64,000 nt of DNA from Lucinisca nassula (taxonomy: Eukaryota; Mollusca; Bivalvia; Lucinida; Lucinidae): positions 20,872,088 through 20,936,087 of the forward strand of contig OY757014.1 in assembly GCA_963580285.1 (NCBI GenBank). Direction: 5' to 3'. Both the position numbers and the translations under genes were made by a program. Shown piece after piece: positions 1 to 11,231 of this stretch. The notes beneath the pieces were generated by a model that saw only the letters and a program-made list of their open reading frames with translations, had not been told where the DNA came from and made no database searches. Numbering within the stretch: position 1 is the stretch's first letter; each line of letters begins with the position of its first letter.

Positions 1-215
1 TGAAAAGAGCTGGATTCAGATTCGTAATAAGAACCACTGACATAGAAAATTTATTGCAGTGTATGTTTTTACCAAATGGCCAATTAAATGTTAATTCTGT
101 AAACAATAAAACGTGAGAAAGCGGTATTATAAAATGCGGAGTCCCAAATGGATCTATTTTAGGAATATTGCTATGTTTTTATATTTATAAATGATTTAAC
201 ACTGTCATTTTTGTC
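1..215 (+). pseudogene. Non-LTR retrotransposon RT fragment
   Basis: Reading the plus strand around 118-190 gives CGVPNGSILG followed by a hydrophobic stretch. This matches the LINE reverse transcriptase motif usually written CGVPQGSILGPLLF. The frame upstream (GFRFVIRTTD...) is short and interrupted by a stop near 115, and a further stop follows at about 200. The piece is therefore a decayed fragment cut by the window edge. The clade (CR1, RTE or jockey-like) cannot be assigned from so little sequence. Confidence 0.55.
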
Positions 216-392
216 ATCCATACGTTTCATTTGTTTATACCCATATTTTGTTTGTTGATAGTTGTTGATATGATATTATATGATTAATGGAGGGTCTCGT
301 GGAAGATTGGTCTAACTAAACAAGCAACCCTCTCTAAATACAAAAAAAAAATGCGTTCGATTATTGCATTAAGATTAAGGAACTTACTTATT

Positions 393-432
393 ACTCACTC
401 AATCACTGACTCACTCAATCACTGACTCAATT
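393..432. repeat. Short tandem repeat, 16-bp unit
   Basis: About 2.5 copies of ACTCACTCAATCACTG. It may be the (ACTC)n tail of a SINE like those at 9108-9178 and 9601-9772, but no SINE body is attached. Confidence 0.6.
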
Positions 433-449
433 CGTTTTCATTAAAAAAC

Positions 450-812
450 AGAATTAGAGGCAATGATCAGGAATCGATACAATCAACCCATAGCTCCCAC
501 CAGAGACACCAAAGGGAAAAAATACAAACATGCAGCAACAGAACTAATGGACACATCAACAACCGAAAGCCAAAAGGACAGTTACTTTCCCACAAAATTG
601 CCAACAGGCTATCCAAAACAAAATAACACAAGCGACACAAACACCTAAAGACAAACCATAACCAATAAATCGCGACAGAAGAACCGCCTTGGAACGGTCA
701 GCGGAAACAAATTCCACTGGGGGATGGGGGGGGGGGGGGTTAAATCGATTTTACGTGGCCACAATCCTCGCCCTTATTTCCATCGCGATTTAGACAAATA
801 ACTTGTTCCTGG
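450..812 (-). mobile_element. Old copy of PLE1-type 3' end (N3 family)
   Basis: The reverse complement matches the 3' non-coding region of PLE1 (19969-20482) with many substitutions, including the blocks 'gaccgttccaaggcggttc', 'acgtaaaatcgatttaa' and 'gtgggaaagtaactgtcc'. The end reads 'tcctgatcattgcctc' as in the copies at 31225 and 40548, unlike the younger copies that end 'gatctttgttttacttctac'. A G-run (726-739) sits at the same place as homopolymers in the other old copies. A weak open frame of 61 codons on the plus strand is incidental. Confidence 0.65.
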
Positions 813-957
813 TAACTAGTTTCAGGTATCTATTCATATAAAACAACACTATGAATATGTAAAATTTTTGTAATCCGGTTTCCACGTTGCTTAGTTGCTA
901 TTGGATTGGATGTCTTTCTATCAAAATACCGATGCAACAAATATCCTTTTCGAAATG

Positions 958-3614
958 AAGTTCTAACGCAAAACTATTTTTAAATATCTCACTTAATAAT
1001 TTCACTTTCTCACAGTCATTGCTTTACGAACCAGGATTGCAAATAGATCTAAAATATATTGGTATCTCTTAAACAGATTCTTGTGTATTGTAAATTTGAC
1101 GAAAAGCCTATAGTAATCCAACAGACGTATAGCTTTGCATCGTTTGAGCTACAAAGAGCAATTCCTCCAAAAGCATTCTTGCTTCCCATGTCAATAGGAG
1201 TTCGTGTATAAAGAGCAATGGCTATAAAAGGCAAAATATAAAGAAATATTTATTTCATATCTGAGTTGAGGTTCTTGTAAATATAGTTATAGAATTATAT
1301 TTTTGAAATTATTGAGCTACTAAGATAACTAATAAACGTGTATTTAAAAAGGCATGAATTTAAAAGGCAGTCTATAAAAAGATATTTTATTTCTATTTTG
1401 ATTTGAGATGTTCTGTAAATTTAATTATAGATTTTTGTGTTTTTTTTGTGCAATTACTGAGCAACTTAGATAAATATGAAAGATCACTTAAAATATGCCA
1501 GAATTTAGTATATGAATTGTAAAAGTGTTTGGTATTTTGTCAGCATATTCACATTTTTAGAGTTATTTTATGTTTTGTCTCATTAAACATCAAATATATC
1601 TTTTTACTTAATATTTATTATACTGCTGCTGTATATATGTGCAACGTAAATTATCGAAAAAAGCGAAGTGACATACTTTTATGTGGTGCTCCTTACACCA
1701 CCACAATGATTTTTTTTCAAAGGATCAAAATTTCTTTGTAAAAACTCATATTGTTTAAGAATTGATTGATTCCTAATTCCTTTTACCTGTTTAGTTTGAG
1801 TTTGTTGTTGGGTATATTTTGTAACGCCATTTTTGTAAAAAAAAAATACATGTTTCATTTTACTTACTGTAAAATGGTTGACGCTTTTACAAGCTTTACA
1901 AACATTTTGTAAGGAAAAATGTTTATAGAGGGCAAAATATAAAATAAAAAGTAACAGCCAAAAGCAAATAAACTATTTAAAAATGAAAGCTGAACAAAAA
2001 GTATAAAAAAGAACAAAAAGAAAAAACAAAACAAAACAAAAATAAATAAATAAATAGATAAAACTAGTATTCATAGAACACGGATGCCCCCGCCTGAAAA
2101 TATATTAATGGTAGTATTAATCCATAGAAAGGTTTTTTGACATTTGACCTCTAAGCATGTCCTTGACCTTGGATGTATGACCATGGGTTTTGCGCATGAC
2201 ACATCAACTCATCATAATAAACATTTCTGCAAAGTAATTTCAAAACCCATACATAAATAAGAAAGTTATTGACTGTGTTTTAAGTTTTGGGCCTTTGGTT
2301 TTTGACATTTGACCTCTAAGTACGACCTTGCCTTGGAGGTACAGACCTGGGTTTTGCAAGCGACACATCGTCTCATGATGGTGAATATTTCTGCAAAGTA
2401 CTTTCAAAATCCATCCAGAAGTATGAAAGTTATTGACCGTATTTAAGTTTTGGACCCATTTTTTTACCTTTGCCCTCTAAGTACGACCTTTACCTTGGAA
2501 GTAAGGACCTTGGTTTTATGTGTTACACATTGTCTCATGATGATGAATATTTCTGCCAAGAAAATGCTAAATCTATTCGGAAATAAGAAAGTTATTGACT
2601 GCGTTTAAGTTTCGGGCCCCTTTGTTCACATTTGACCTCTAAGTATGACCTTGACCTGAGAGGTACGGACCTTGGATTTACCCGTAACTTATCGTCTCAT
2701 CATGGTTAACATTTCTGCAAAACAAAACAATTTCAAAATCCATCCAGAAATAAGAAAGTTATTGACTTCGTTTAAGTTTCGGATGCACGGACGGACGAAC
2801 GAACGGACGGACAGGGTCAACACTATATGCCCTTTCCACCATTCTTCGAATGACGGGGGCATACAAAATAAAAACTATCGAGGGGATATCTTTTGTAGGT
2901 ATTTTTTTTATTTATTACATGTTACAGCAGAATAGCACACTGAAAAATATGAAAAAATTATCCCTTAACTTAAGTTTCTATTCATAAAATCTGCAATCAC
3001 CACCTGATGATGACTCGAAGAGGAGTCGAAAAAGTATTTAATGCCAAAAAATCGATTCTATATTTCGTGCTTTTTGTCTTATATTGAATAAGTTACTCAT
3101 TCAAATAACATTAATGTAATGCTTTGCAAGGCTAGTGTAAAATACCCAAAACGGTAGAAGAAATTACCAGGCATAGATTTAACGGGTCCGGAACCTGTGT
3201 TATTCACCGCGGGGCAAATATTTCGCTAAACTGCTGTATGCTGAATGGGTTTGTTGGTGTTGGTATTATAACTGGTGTTATTACTTATTTCTTTTTTTAT
3301 TTTCAGCCGAAATATTTAATACTTTCACAACAAACTGTCGTCTCCTCTTGGCAGAACATACGAAAGTAATTATTAAGCAGAATAAATGCCATTTATAATA
3401 CTGCTTGCGTTATTTACAACACGTTGAAGCCACTTTAGTAATTTTAATAACAAAACGGCTTTCCATACAAAAAAAAAATTTTAATGCCAATTCGCAATCC
3501 GCAACGGATGTCCATACAGTGGTTTTGAATTACGTATACATTAAGCATTTTATCTGCAAAAAAATCAGCTGTCCTACTTTCCAGGTAAGAATCGATTGCT
3601 TTTTATCGAGATAG
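958..3614. repeat. 2.66-kb tandem duplication, copy 1
   Basis: This block, from 'aagttctaacgcaaaac' to 'tttttatcgagatag', is repeated immediately downstream at 3615-6554. Only a handful of substitutions and homopolymer changes separate the copies (for example near 2178, 3208 and 3537). Copy 1 lacks the 280-bp MITE present in copy 2, so it shows the empty target site at 1958-1963. It contains no recognisable gene; it holds AT-rich sequence and a mollusc-type repeat at 2080-2866. Confidence 0.95.
2080..2866. repeat. Mollusc-type element with four ~150-bp internal repeats
   Basis: Four diverged units each carry 'tgacctctaagtacgacctt', 'acacatcgtctcatgatg', 'aatatttctgcaaag' and 'aagaaagttattgac'. 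They are followed by a (GGAC/GAAC)n stretch and a short end 'gacgggggcat', which pairs with 'atgcccccg' near 2083. Similar dispersed units are familiar from clam and mussel DNA (from memory, not searched). An 87-codon frame over the last unit is a by-product. Confidence 0.7.
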
Positions 3615-4617
3615 AAGTTCTAACGCAAAACTATTTTTAAATATCTCACTTAATAATTTCACTTTCTCACAGTCATTGCTTTACGAACCAGGATTGCAAA
3701 TAGATCTAAAATATATTGGTATCTCTTAAACAGATTCTTGTGTATTGTAAATTTGACGAAAAGCCTATAGTAATCCAACAGACGTATAGCTTTGCATCGT
3801 TTGAGCTACAAAGAGCAATTCCTCCAAAAGCATTCTTGCTTCCCATGTCAATAGGAGTTCGTGTATAAAGAGCAATGGCTATAAAAGGCAAAATATAAAG
3901 AAATATTTATTTCATATCTGAGTTGAGGTTCTTGTAAATATAGTTATAGAATTATATTTTTGAAATTATTGAGCTACTAAGATAACTAATAAACGTGTAT
4001 TTAAAAAGGCATGAATTTAAAAGGCAGTCTATAAAAAGATATTTTATTTCTATTTTGATTTGAGATGTTCTGTAAATTTAATTATAGATTTTTGTGTTTT
4101 TTTTGTGCAATTACTGAGCAACTTAGATAAATATGAAAGACCACTTAAAATATGCCAGAATTTAGTATATGAATTGTAAAAGTGTTTGGTATTTTGTCAG
4201 CATATTCACATTTTTAGAGTTATTTTATGTTTTGTCTCATTAAACATCAAATATATCTTTTTACTTAATATTTATTATACTGCTGCTGTATATATGTGCA
4301 ACGTAAATTATCGAAAAAAAGCGAAGTGACATACTTTTATGTGGTGCTCCTTACACCACCACAATGATTTTTTTTCAAAGGATCAAAATTTCTTTGTAAA
4401 AACTCATATTGTTTAAGAATTGATTGATTCCTAATTCCTTTTACCTGTTTAGTTTGAGTTTGTTGTTGGGTATATTTTGTAACGCCATTTTTGTAAAAAA
4501 AAAATACATGTTTCATTTTACTTACTGTAAAATGGTTGACGCTTTTACAAGCTTTACAAACATTTTGTAAGGAAAAATGTTTATAGAGGGCAAAATATAA
4601 AATAAAAAGTAACAGCC

Positions 4618-4897
4618 CATCACGATAACATGTCCGTGATACGAATACCCCCCTAAACCCCACTTTATATAGAGAAAACTGGGGTTTACGGGGGTAAACA
4701 TTATCTGCCTTATTTTTGCTCAAAAGCATAGATTGTGGGTACTCGTTAGAACCGCCCTATTGAGGCGGTTCTAACGAGCATCCACAATCTATGTTGAAAG
4801 CAGTATTAATAAAGATGTTATAATTTTTACCTAATATTTATCATTTTCTGACACCATGTTGGACGCCATTATTTCTTACGGACATGTTTTCCTAATG
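4618..4897. mobile_element. Palindromic MITE, family A (filled site)
   Basis: A 280-bp insertion absent from the matching place in copy 1. Its ends are imperfect inverted repeats: CATCACGATAACATGTCCGT on the left, and on the right the reverse complement of CATTAGGAAAACATGTCCGT. Inside are two hairpins: a 'taaaccccac...ggggttta' stem, then the ~60-bp 'actcgttagaaccgcc / ggcggttctaacgag' palindrome. Comparison with the empty site shows one extra C, so any target duplication is 1 bp or was altered. No coding capacity, so it depends on a transposase encoded elsewhere. Confidence 0.9.
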
Positions 4898-5018
4898 CAA
4901 AAGCAAATAAACTATTTAAAAATGAAAGCTGAACAAAAAGTATAAAAAAGAACAAAAAGAAAAAACAAAACAAAACAAAAATAAATAAATAAATAGATAA
5001 AACTAGTATTCATAGAAC

Positions 5019-5805
5019 ACGGATGCCCCCGCCTGAAAATATATTAATGGTAGTATTAATCCATAGAAAGGTTTTTTGACATTTGACCTCTAAGCATGTC
5101 CTTGACCTTGGAGGTATGACCATGGGTTTTGCGCATGACACATCAACTCATCATAATAAACATTTCTGCAAAGTAATTTCAAAACCCATACATAAATAAG
5201 AAAGTTATTGACTGTGTTTTAAGTTTTGGGCCTTTGGTTTTTGACATTTGACCTCTAAGTACGACCTTGCCTTGGAGGTACAGACCTGGGTTTTGCAAGC
5301 GACACATCGTCTCATGATGGTGAATATTTCTGCAAAGTACTTTCAAAATCCATCCAGAAGTATGAAAGTTATTGACCGTATTTAAGTTTTGGACCCATTT
5401 TTTTACCTTTGCCCTCTAAGTACGACCTTTACCTTGGAAGTAAGGACCTTGGTTTTATGTGTTACACATTGTCTCATGATGATGAATATTTCTGCCAAGA
5501 AAATGCTAAATCTATTCGGAAATAAGAAAGTTATTGACTGCGTTTAAGTTTCGGGCCCCTTTGTTCACATTTGACCTCTAAGTATGACCTTGACCTGAGA
5601 GGTACGGACCTTGGATTTACCCGTAACTTATCGTCTCATCATGGTTAACATTTCTGCAAAACAAAACAATTTCAAAATCCATCCAGAAATAAGAAAGTTA
5701 TTGACTTCGTTTAAGTTTCGGATGCACGGACGGACGAACGAACGGACGGACAGGGTCAACACTATATGCCCTTTCCACCATTCTTCGAATGACGGGGGCA
5801 TACAA
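5019..5805. repeat. Mollusc-type ~150-bp repeat element, second copy
   Basis: Duplicate of 2080-2866 carried in the second tandem copy, with the same internal units and ends. Confidence 0.7.
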
Positions 5806-6554
5806 AATAAAAACTATCGAGGGGATATCTTTTGTAGGTATTTTTTTTATTTATTACATGTTACAGCAGAATAGCACACTGAAAAATATGAAAAAATTAT
5901 CCCTTAACTTAAGTTTCTATTCATAAAATCTGCAATCACCACCTGATGATGACTCGAAGAGGAGTCGAAAAAGTATTTAATGCCAAAAAATCGATTCTAT
6001 ATTTCGTGCTTTTTGTCTTATATTGAATAAGTTACTCATTCAAATAACATTAATGTAATGCTTTGCAAGGCTAGTGTAAAATACCCAAAACGGTAGAAGA
6101 AATTACCAGGCATAGATTTAACGGGTCCGGAACCTGTGTTATTCACCGAGGGGGAAATATTTCGCTAAACTGCTGTATGCTGAATGGGTTTGTTGGTGTT
6201 GGTATTATAACTGGTGTTATTACTTATTTCTTTTTTTATTTTCAGCCGAAATATTTAATACTTTCACAACAAACTGTCGTCTCCTCTTGGCAGAACATAC
6301 GAAAGTAATTATTAAGCAGAATAAATGCCATTTATAATACTGCTTGCGTTATTTACAACACGTTGAAGCCACTTTAGTAATTTTAATAACAAAACGGCTT
6401 TCCATACAAAAAAAAAATTTTTAATGCCAATTCGCAATCCGCAACGGATGTCCATACAGTGGTTTTGAATTACGTATACTTTAAGCATTTTATCTGCAAA
6501 AAAATCAGCTGTCCTACTTTCCAGGTAAGAATCGATTGCTTTTTATCGAGATAG

Positions 6555-7011
6555 GCAAAATGGGGCCACAGCCTAACTGTACTTCACAGTGCAGTGACTA
6601 TCTTCGAGACAGTAGAAGCAAAGAAACAGATTATGCTTATAAGTATCATATTTGTAATTAGCATCTTTAGATACTTCGAAATAGTAACTCCCATGATGGA
6701 TAGTATTTGTCTTTCCCTTTTAAAAGATATAGAAGTGAAACCTACATACGTGTCGTAGGTGATGCAAAAGAGTCTGAATTGCTAAAGACGATCCATTTCT
6801 AGCATACGTGCAGCGGTATAACAAAATATATTGTAATTTCATTAGAAAACACATTTCCCAGTAGAACACTGTTTCTTGCTTCGAAGAAATTATGTCTGCT
6901 TTCGCTTATTTTTTTTTCACAAAACTTAACAAGCAAGACATTTAGTCCCTTCCTATATTGCACGCGTTTTCGATTATTACGAGTTCGCTTATTACGTGTT
7001 CGCACTGTGTT
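6555..7011. other. No feature recognised
   Basis: Single-copy-looking AT-rich DNA between the tandem duplication and the first cluster of MITEs. Open frames are short and lack recognisable domains. Confidence 0.5.
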
Positions 7012-7246
7012 TAACCATTTTTGTATCAAATGGACTCTTCCTCCTTATATATAGCAGGAGTCTATTTCAAAATTTATGGGTGTCATGTTGCGTTTTCATC
7101 AAAATTTGCTTGGAAAATGGCTGAACTTTTAGCAAACCGTGGAGGTACTGATCAGACGCCGCGTTCTGCGGCGTATGATCTGGGTCTGCACTGTTTGCTA
7201 AGTACCCCATTTGGGATTTCCGGTACTAAATGGGTTAAATGGCTGG
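7012..7246. mobile_element. Palindromic MITE, family P
   Basis: Central palindrome 'gatcagacgccgcg-ttct-gcggcgtatgatc' flanked by paired 'gcaaaccgtgg' and 'cactgtttgc', ending in 'aaatgggttaa'. The same design occurs at 9283-9511, 23355-23580, 47225-47460, 48168-48400, 48465-48692 and 51640-51860. Similar elements ending in 'aaatgggttaa' are abundant in bivalve genomes (from memory). No coding function. Confidence 0.75.
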
Positions 7247-7279
7247 CATGTTCAAGTATTAATTTCACTTTCTGTCATG

Positions 7280-7553
7280 CATCATGTTAACAAGTCCGTA
7301 TAGTGAACATCCCTCTAAACCCCACTTTTTATAGAGAAAACTGGCGTTTAAGGGAGTAAACATTATTTTGCTTATTTCTGCTCCAAGACATAGGTTGTGG
7401 GTACTCGTTAGAACCGCCTAAATGAGGCGGTTCTAACAAGCACACAAAACCTATGTTTGGAATATAGATACGAAAAATATCACAGATTTTCAAAAAATGC
7501 CTTTTTTAAGGCAAGAAATATTGCACTATATCAGGCGGATATGCTATCGTAAG
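7280..7553. mobile_element. Palindromic MITE, family A
   Basis: Left end CATCATGTTAACAAGTCCGT, then the 'taaaccccac' hairpin, then a long palindrome with 'actcgttagaaccgcc' and 'ggcggttctaac'. The right end 'gatatgctatcgtaagg' is degraded. Same layout as 4618-4897 and 44602-44880. Confidence 0.75.
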
Positions 7554-7592
7554 GATACATGAAATCATTTTGTGTTGAAAGATATTGAGGTT

Positions 7593-7847
7593 TAGTTCGG
7601 ACAAATTGACCTGAGACTGGTGAACTCTATTAACATAATTTCACACCCGACTGAATGCATGTATTTATCTTCGCCGTTTCCAATATGGCGATATTCTTAT
7701 TATATACATAGAGGTTGGTAAATGGGTCGCAATTCACGGGATGCCGAAAATTCACGAGAAGTTTACGAAAGCCGACGTATAAGGCGATAGCACTGATTAA
7801 TTTATTCCTTGCATAAAGGTCAGTCTCAGCTCAATTTGTTCGAACTA
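7593..7847. mobile_element. MITE with 27-bp terminal inverted repeats
   Basis: Ends are TAGTTCGGACAAATTGACC and, at the right, the reverse complement of TAGTTCGAACAAATTGAGC; 24 of 27 terminal positions match. The interior is non-coding. TA at each end suggests a Tc1/mariner-type target, not proved. Confidence 0.6.
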
Positions 7848-7962
7848 TATTTACACTTGAAAACCACCTTGTGACCTCTTCCAAAGTAAGACAAGGACCC
7901 GATTATTAAATTTGTCTTTTAGATAAATATTGTTGTCAGCATGTCCACATTGTTAACGCAAC

Positions 7963-8250
7963 GACGGTGGTTTTACGTCCCCCTCAACACTATTTAGGTC
8001 ATTTTGGAGACGTTGCTTCCAATTTTGTGGGACTTTTATCCGACATTAAGATGAAATGACATCTCAAGCCCTACCGCCCATACAAACAAATAGGGTTTAT
8101 ATATAGGAACAGTCCGACTCGCATTTCTTTGCCTGGGCAGGCTAAGTCCTTTAAAGCGGTTTACCAGTACTCATGTGTGGTAAGTTTCAGCTACACCTGG
8201 AAGCACCTTCAGCCCAGTCTATTTCCACAAGCCAGATTGGCGGGGCCCTT
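7963..8250 (-). mobile_element. SINE-like element, family epsilon (degraded)
   Basis: Shares 'tttacgtccccctcaacac', 'gtcattttggagacgttgc', 'caattttgtgggac' and 'agcggtttaccagtactc' with 43451-43930 and, in the other orientation, with 49175-49509. The last copy has an exact target duplication, which defines the family. No tRNA head was recognised here. Confidence 0.65.
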
Positions 8251-8719
8251 GCCCAACTAAAACCAATATCATTTTGGCTTCCCAGTGACGTAAGCTACAC
8301 GACACCTATCTGCTACCACGAGTTTAACAGCCAGGACATCATTCGTGTATAAACTGAGCGCCGCGTTGAAGTTAAAGGACGAAAATAAACCGGACAGAGT
8401 GCCCATGATATTTAATTAGTAAAGCCATACACATATGGTCCCAAAACGAGACCTAAGCAAACAACAAGACCAAAATCATATGCTACATTTCTGGGTCTAC
8501 ACTGGTTTGCATCACTGTATGTCAATGTCCCGTTTACTTATAGATAGTTTAAGTCCCTATCAGCACCTTTCCCTGCCTACACCCAACCTATGCTGTACTT
8601 CCAAGTGCTTAATAGTGTTTTGCTATTGAACTCTGTGAAGTTTTGCATTGTTTTTCCATTTCTGGACGGCACATAAAGAACTCCTCAGTTATGGTTTGGT
8701 CTAGAAATGAAAACTTTCA

Positions 8720-9107
8720 TATGGCGTTTATATTTCGCAATTGATTCGATTTGTCAGTGTCTAGTAATGTATGTGACTTCAACACTCATAATAAATTGTT
8801 AAGTGCTACATGTAAACTTCTTAATCATGTTTATCGGTATCATAAACTACGCAAAGCCTTCCAAAAATCCTTATAGACGTCATTCCGATTCAATTGCTAA
8901 ATTCAATGTTCAACTAAATCTCTTCTGCAACAAGGTCTATAGGAAGCCGAATTTTATGGCGAATTAGTATATCAATTTCTATAAAAATATGATTGCAATG
9001 ACTTCAGCACCCAATTTCGTAAAATCATTATTCGATATAAAAAGATTGGGAACAACATAAATGGTATACGAGAGACTGCATGCATGGTATTTAACAAAAC
9101 GCGGTTG
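8720..9107 (+). pseudogene. Penelope-like element RT C-terminal remnant
   Basis: Nucleotide match to the C-terminal coding part of PLE1 (about 19463-19850): 'atggcgtttatatttcgcaa', 'ggtatcataaactacgcaaa', 'ctcttctgcaacaaggtcta', 'acccaatttcgtaaaatcat' and 'agactgcatgcatggta' occur in the same order. Stops and small indels disrupt the frame throughout. It is an older, heavily truncated copy of the PLE1 lineage, abutting a SINE tail at 9108. Confidence 0.85.
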
Positions 9108-9178
9108 ACTCTTTCCCGTCTCCGTATGACCTTAGCTGTTGGTGGGACATAAAACTCAAACACTCACTCACTCACATG
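9108..9178 (+). mobile_element. SINE beta 3' fragment
   Basis: Matches the 3' part of the SINE at 9601-9772: 'ccgtctccgtatgacctta', 'gctgttggtgggac', then a (CACT)n tail. The tRNA-like head is missing. Confidence 0.7.
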
Positions 9179-9282
9179 AGAATGCGTCAATTTAAATCTA
9201 GCTTATATATCACAGTTCAAACTGCGTTTACCCGTTCGAATTGTCAAAATATAAAATAAAGCTTTTCTACCACCTCAGCACG

Positions 9283-9511
9283 TTAACCCATATATGACAA
9301 TAGAATCTTCCACCTAGTTACTTTGGAGTGGTCCATTTCCAATTATAGGGGTGTCATGTTTGGTTTTCTTTGTGGCAAATTTTACAAAAACGAATGTTCC
9401 TCAAGCAAACAGTGCAGATCCAGATCAGACGCCGCGTTCTGCGGCGTCTGATCTGGATCTACACTGTTTGCCAATGTCCCAGAAAAGGGCCGCTAGGCAT
9501 ATATGGGTTAA
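9283..9511. mobile_element. Palindromic MITE, family P (well preserved)
   Basis: Starts 'ttaacccatatatg' and ends 'catatatgggttaa'. The central palindrome is 'gatcagacgccgcgttct-gcggcgtctgatc', flanked by 'gcaaacagtg' and 'cactgtttgc'. The best example of the family in the window. Confidence 0.8.
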
Positions 9512-9600
9512 ATACTCCATTAAATGAACACCCCTGGAAATAGAAAAAACTGGAATTTATATGGGTATACCTTATTTTTCTTAATTCTGTTCCAAGATAT

Positions 9601-9772
9601 CGATAGAAGCCTCCGTGGTGTAGTGGTTATGCTACTCGCCTTGTAAACCAGGGGTCGCATGATCGATCCAGGGCTTCTCCAGACTTTCGGATGAGTCTTT
9701 AAAACAAGGTGCCGTCTCCGTATGACCTTAGCTGTTGGTGGGACGTAAGACTAAAACACTCACCCACTCACT
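9601..9772 (+). mobile_element. tRNA-derived SINE beta with (CACT)n tail
   Basis: The head has a box A-like TGGTGTAGTGG and a weak box B-like GATCGATCC, as expected for a polymerase III promoter. The body is 'ccgtctccgtatgacctta...ggtgggacg', with a (CACT)n 3' tail. It sits in a family A MITE and is flanked by CCAAGATAT on the left and CCAAGACAT on the right, a 9-bp target duplication with one change. Confidence 0.8.
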
Positions 9773-9796
9773 CCAAGACATAGGTTGTGGGCACTC

Positions 9797-10024
9797 GTTT
9801 TTGTTTTTTGTTTTGGTTTCACGGCCATTTCAAGATTATTTCACTCACATCGCGCCGATTGTTAATCAGAGGTGGGCGAAAACCGGAGTACCCGGAGAAA
9901 AACCACCCGACCTTCCGTTGCAGAACTTGGCGTCTCACATGTGACCCCAGCCACGCTCGAACCCACATCGGTGAGGGACCGTATGATAAAAGTCAACGCT
10001 CTTATCCACTAGGTCACGGAGTCC
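9797..10024 (-). mobile_element. tRNA-derived SINE delta
   Basis: On the minus strand the head near 10024 reads 'ggactccgtgacctagtgg', with box B-like GGGTTCGAGCG. The body carries 'gaaggtcgggtggtttttc' and ends in 'cggccgtgaaacc...aacaaaaa'. Homologous to 42858-43066 (-) and 41480-41670 (+). It interrupts the same MITE as SINE beta. Confidence 0.75.
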
Positions 10025-10408
10025 AGTATCAATGAGGCGGTTCTAACGAGCACCCACAACCTGCGTTTGGCTATAAATAAGATAAATATCACAACTTTTC
10101 ATTACAAAATGACCATTTTGAGATATTAAAGATGTTTTTTCTTTCTTTTTTTTGTAATGTTTTAGGGAGAAAAAGAGAAAATGCTCCAATTTAAGACGCC
10201 AACATTTATGACTTGACATCGCTCTCTGATCCAAATCCAACGGTCGACCAATTTTGTCAAGAAGTTTGTTTGTTTGTTTTTTAGGTAATTTAAGAAGTGA
10301 GCTAGGTTCTACCTAGTTTTCGAATTTATCCATTTACCCGAGAGTTTTCATTTCTCAGTCTACATTAGAGATGGCTATTCGACCCACTGCAAAACCAAAG
10401 CACCGGCA

Positions 10409-10495
10409 GCACTGATTGTCTCTGAGTGTAGGTTGGGAAAATAGTCCTGAAATTAACATATTTTTCAGCCTACACTCCGAGATAATCGAACCACC
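10409..10495. repeat. Inverted repeat
   Basis: Arms 'gattgtctctgagtgtagg' and 'cctacactccgagataatc' around a ~40-bp loop. Probably part of an old DNA element; boundaries not resolved. Confidence 0.5.
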
Positions 10496-10874
10496 AGAGC
10501 TGTCAGTGTTTTGATTTTGTTAAGGCGCGTGATGACACCAATCAAAGTAAGACATTTAACATCATTCCTAATGACGCATGGTACATGTAGCTATCTAAGC
10601 CGATAAGCGAGTCGGAATTTTACAGAACTGTTGAAAATAATGCAATCTCTGCCTCCTGGGTTAGACATTAATATGCGTTCTGTCTTTAACAGATATGGTG
10701 AATTGCGTCGTTCTTGTTATACCGACACAGTGGTTGATATGTAGAGTTAATAAAATACCAACCCATGAGAAAACGGACCTTAACATTCTTCTATTTACGT
10801 TCTTCAAATGAGCATGGGAAGCCACCTAACATGGCTAGACACGTGTTATTACATGACAATACCTCAAGGTCTTC

Positions 10875-11189
10875 GGGCCGGCCTCGGTAGCTCGATCGGA
10901 TGCGCGTCTGACTGGTGATCAGGAGCACGCGGGTTTGATACCTGCCGGGATCGGCAACATTCTTTCGTGGGGATTGATCATGAAATCTTTTCTACGGCCA
11001 TTCTCTTCCTTCCACTGATTCAAGAAGGGCAGTTGTCAGTTTCTGGCGAAAGAATGTGCACTGTAGTGGTTAACCGCTTACGTATAAGCCTGCCCAGGAA
11101 AGGTGTGGATAGGTTATCTGACCGAGTCATACATGACCTAAAATAGCGTTGACTTGGCCGTCAAACTCCAATACAAACAAACAAAACCA
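10875..11189 (+). mobile_element. tRNA-derived SINE gamma, full length with target duplication
   Basis: The head starts 'gggccggcctcggtagctcg' and includes box A-like and box B-like (GGTTTGATACC) elements. The body has 'aacattctttcgtgg', 'gaagggcagttgtcag' and 'cctgcccaggaaa'. The tail is 'aatacaaacaaacaaaac'. CAAGGTCTTC flanks both sides (10865-10874 and 11190-11199), showing integration by target-primed retrotransposition. A minus-strand relative is at 26439-26760. Confidence 0.88.
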
Positions 11190-11231
11190 CAAGGTCTTCT
11201 CTGCATGACTGTGGGCGGACAAGGTAAGGTG

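Larger units (their letters stand above)
3615..6554. repeat. 2.66-kb tandem duplication, copy 2 (with MITE)
   Basis: Second copy of 958-3614 in direct orientation. It is about 283 bp longer, almost all due to one insertion at 4618-4897. Near-identity implies a very recent duplication, or a false duplication in which two haplotypes were joined in the assembly. Confidence 0.95.
9512..10135. mobile_element. Family A MITE split by two SINEs
   Basis: The flanks 'aaatgaacacccctgg...ctgttccaagata' and 'caatgaggcggttctaacgag...cacaacctgcgtttgg' are the two halves of a family A MITE. A SINE beta (9601-9772) and a SINE delta (9797-10024) lie between them, which explains why the usual palindrome cannot pair locally. 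Confidence 0.7.

Noticed and set aside
3004..3031. Hammerhead-like CTGATGA...GAAA with a 5-bp stem (also at 5943-5970)
   Set aside because: An extra base precedes stem II and no flanking sequence can form stem I, nor is there a proper cleavage site. Kept as coincidence.
4337..4729. 130-codon minus-strand ORF
   Set aside because: Spans AT-rich duplicated DNA and the left half of a MITE; absent as a frame in the other copy, no domains.
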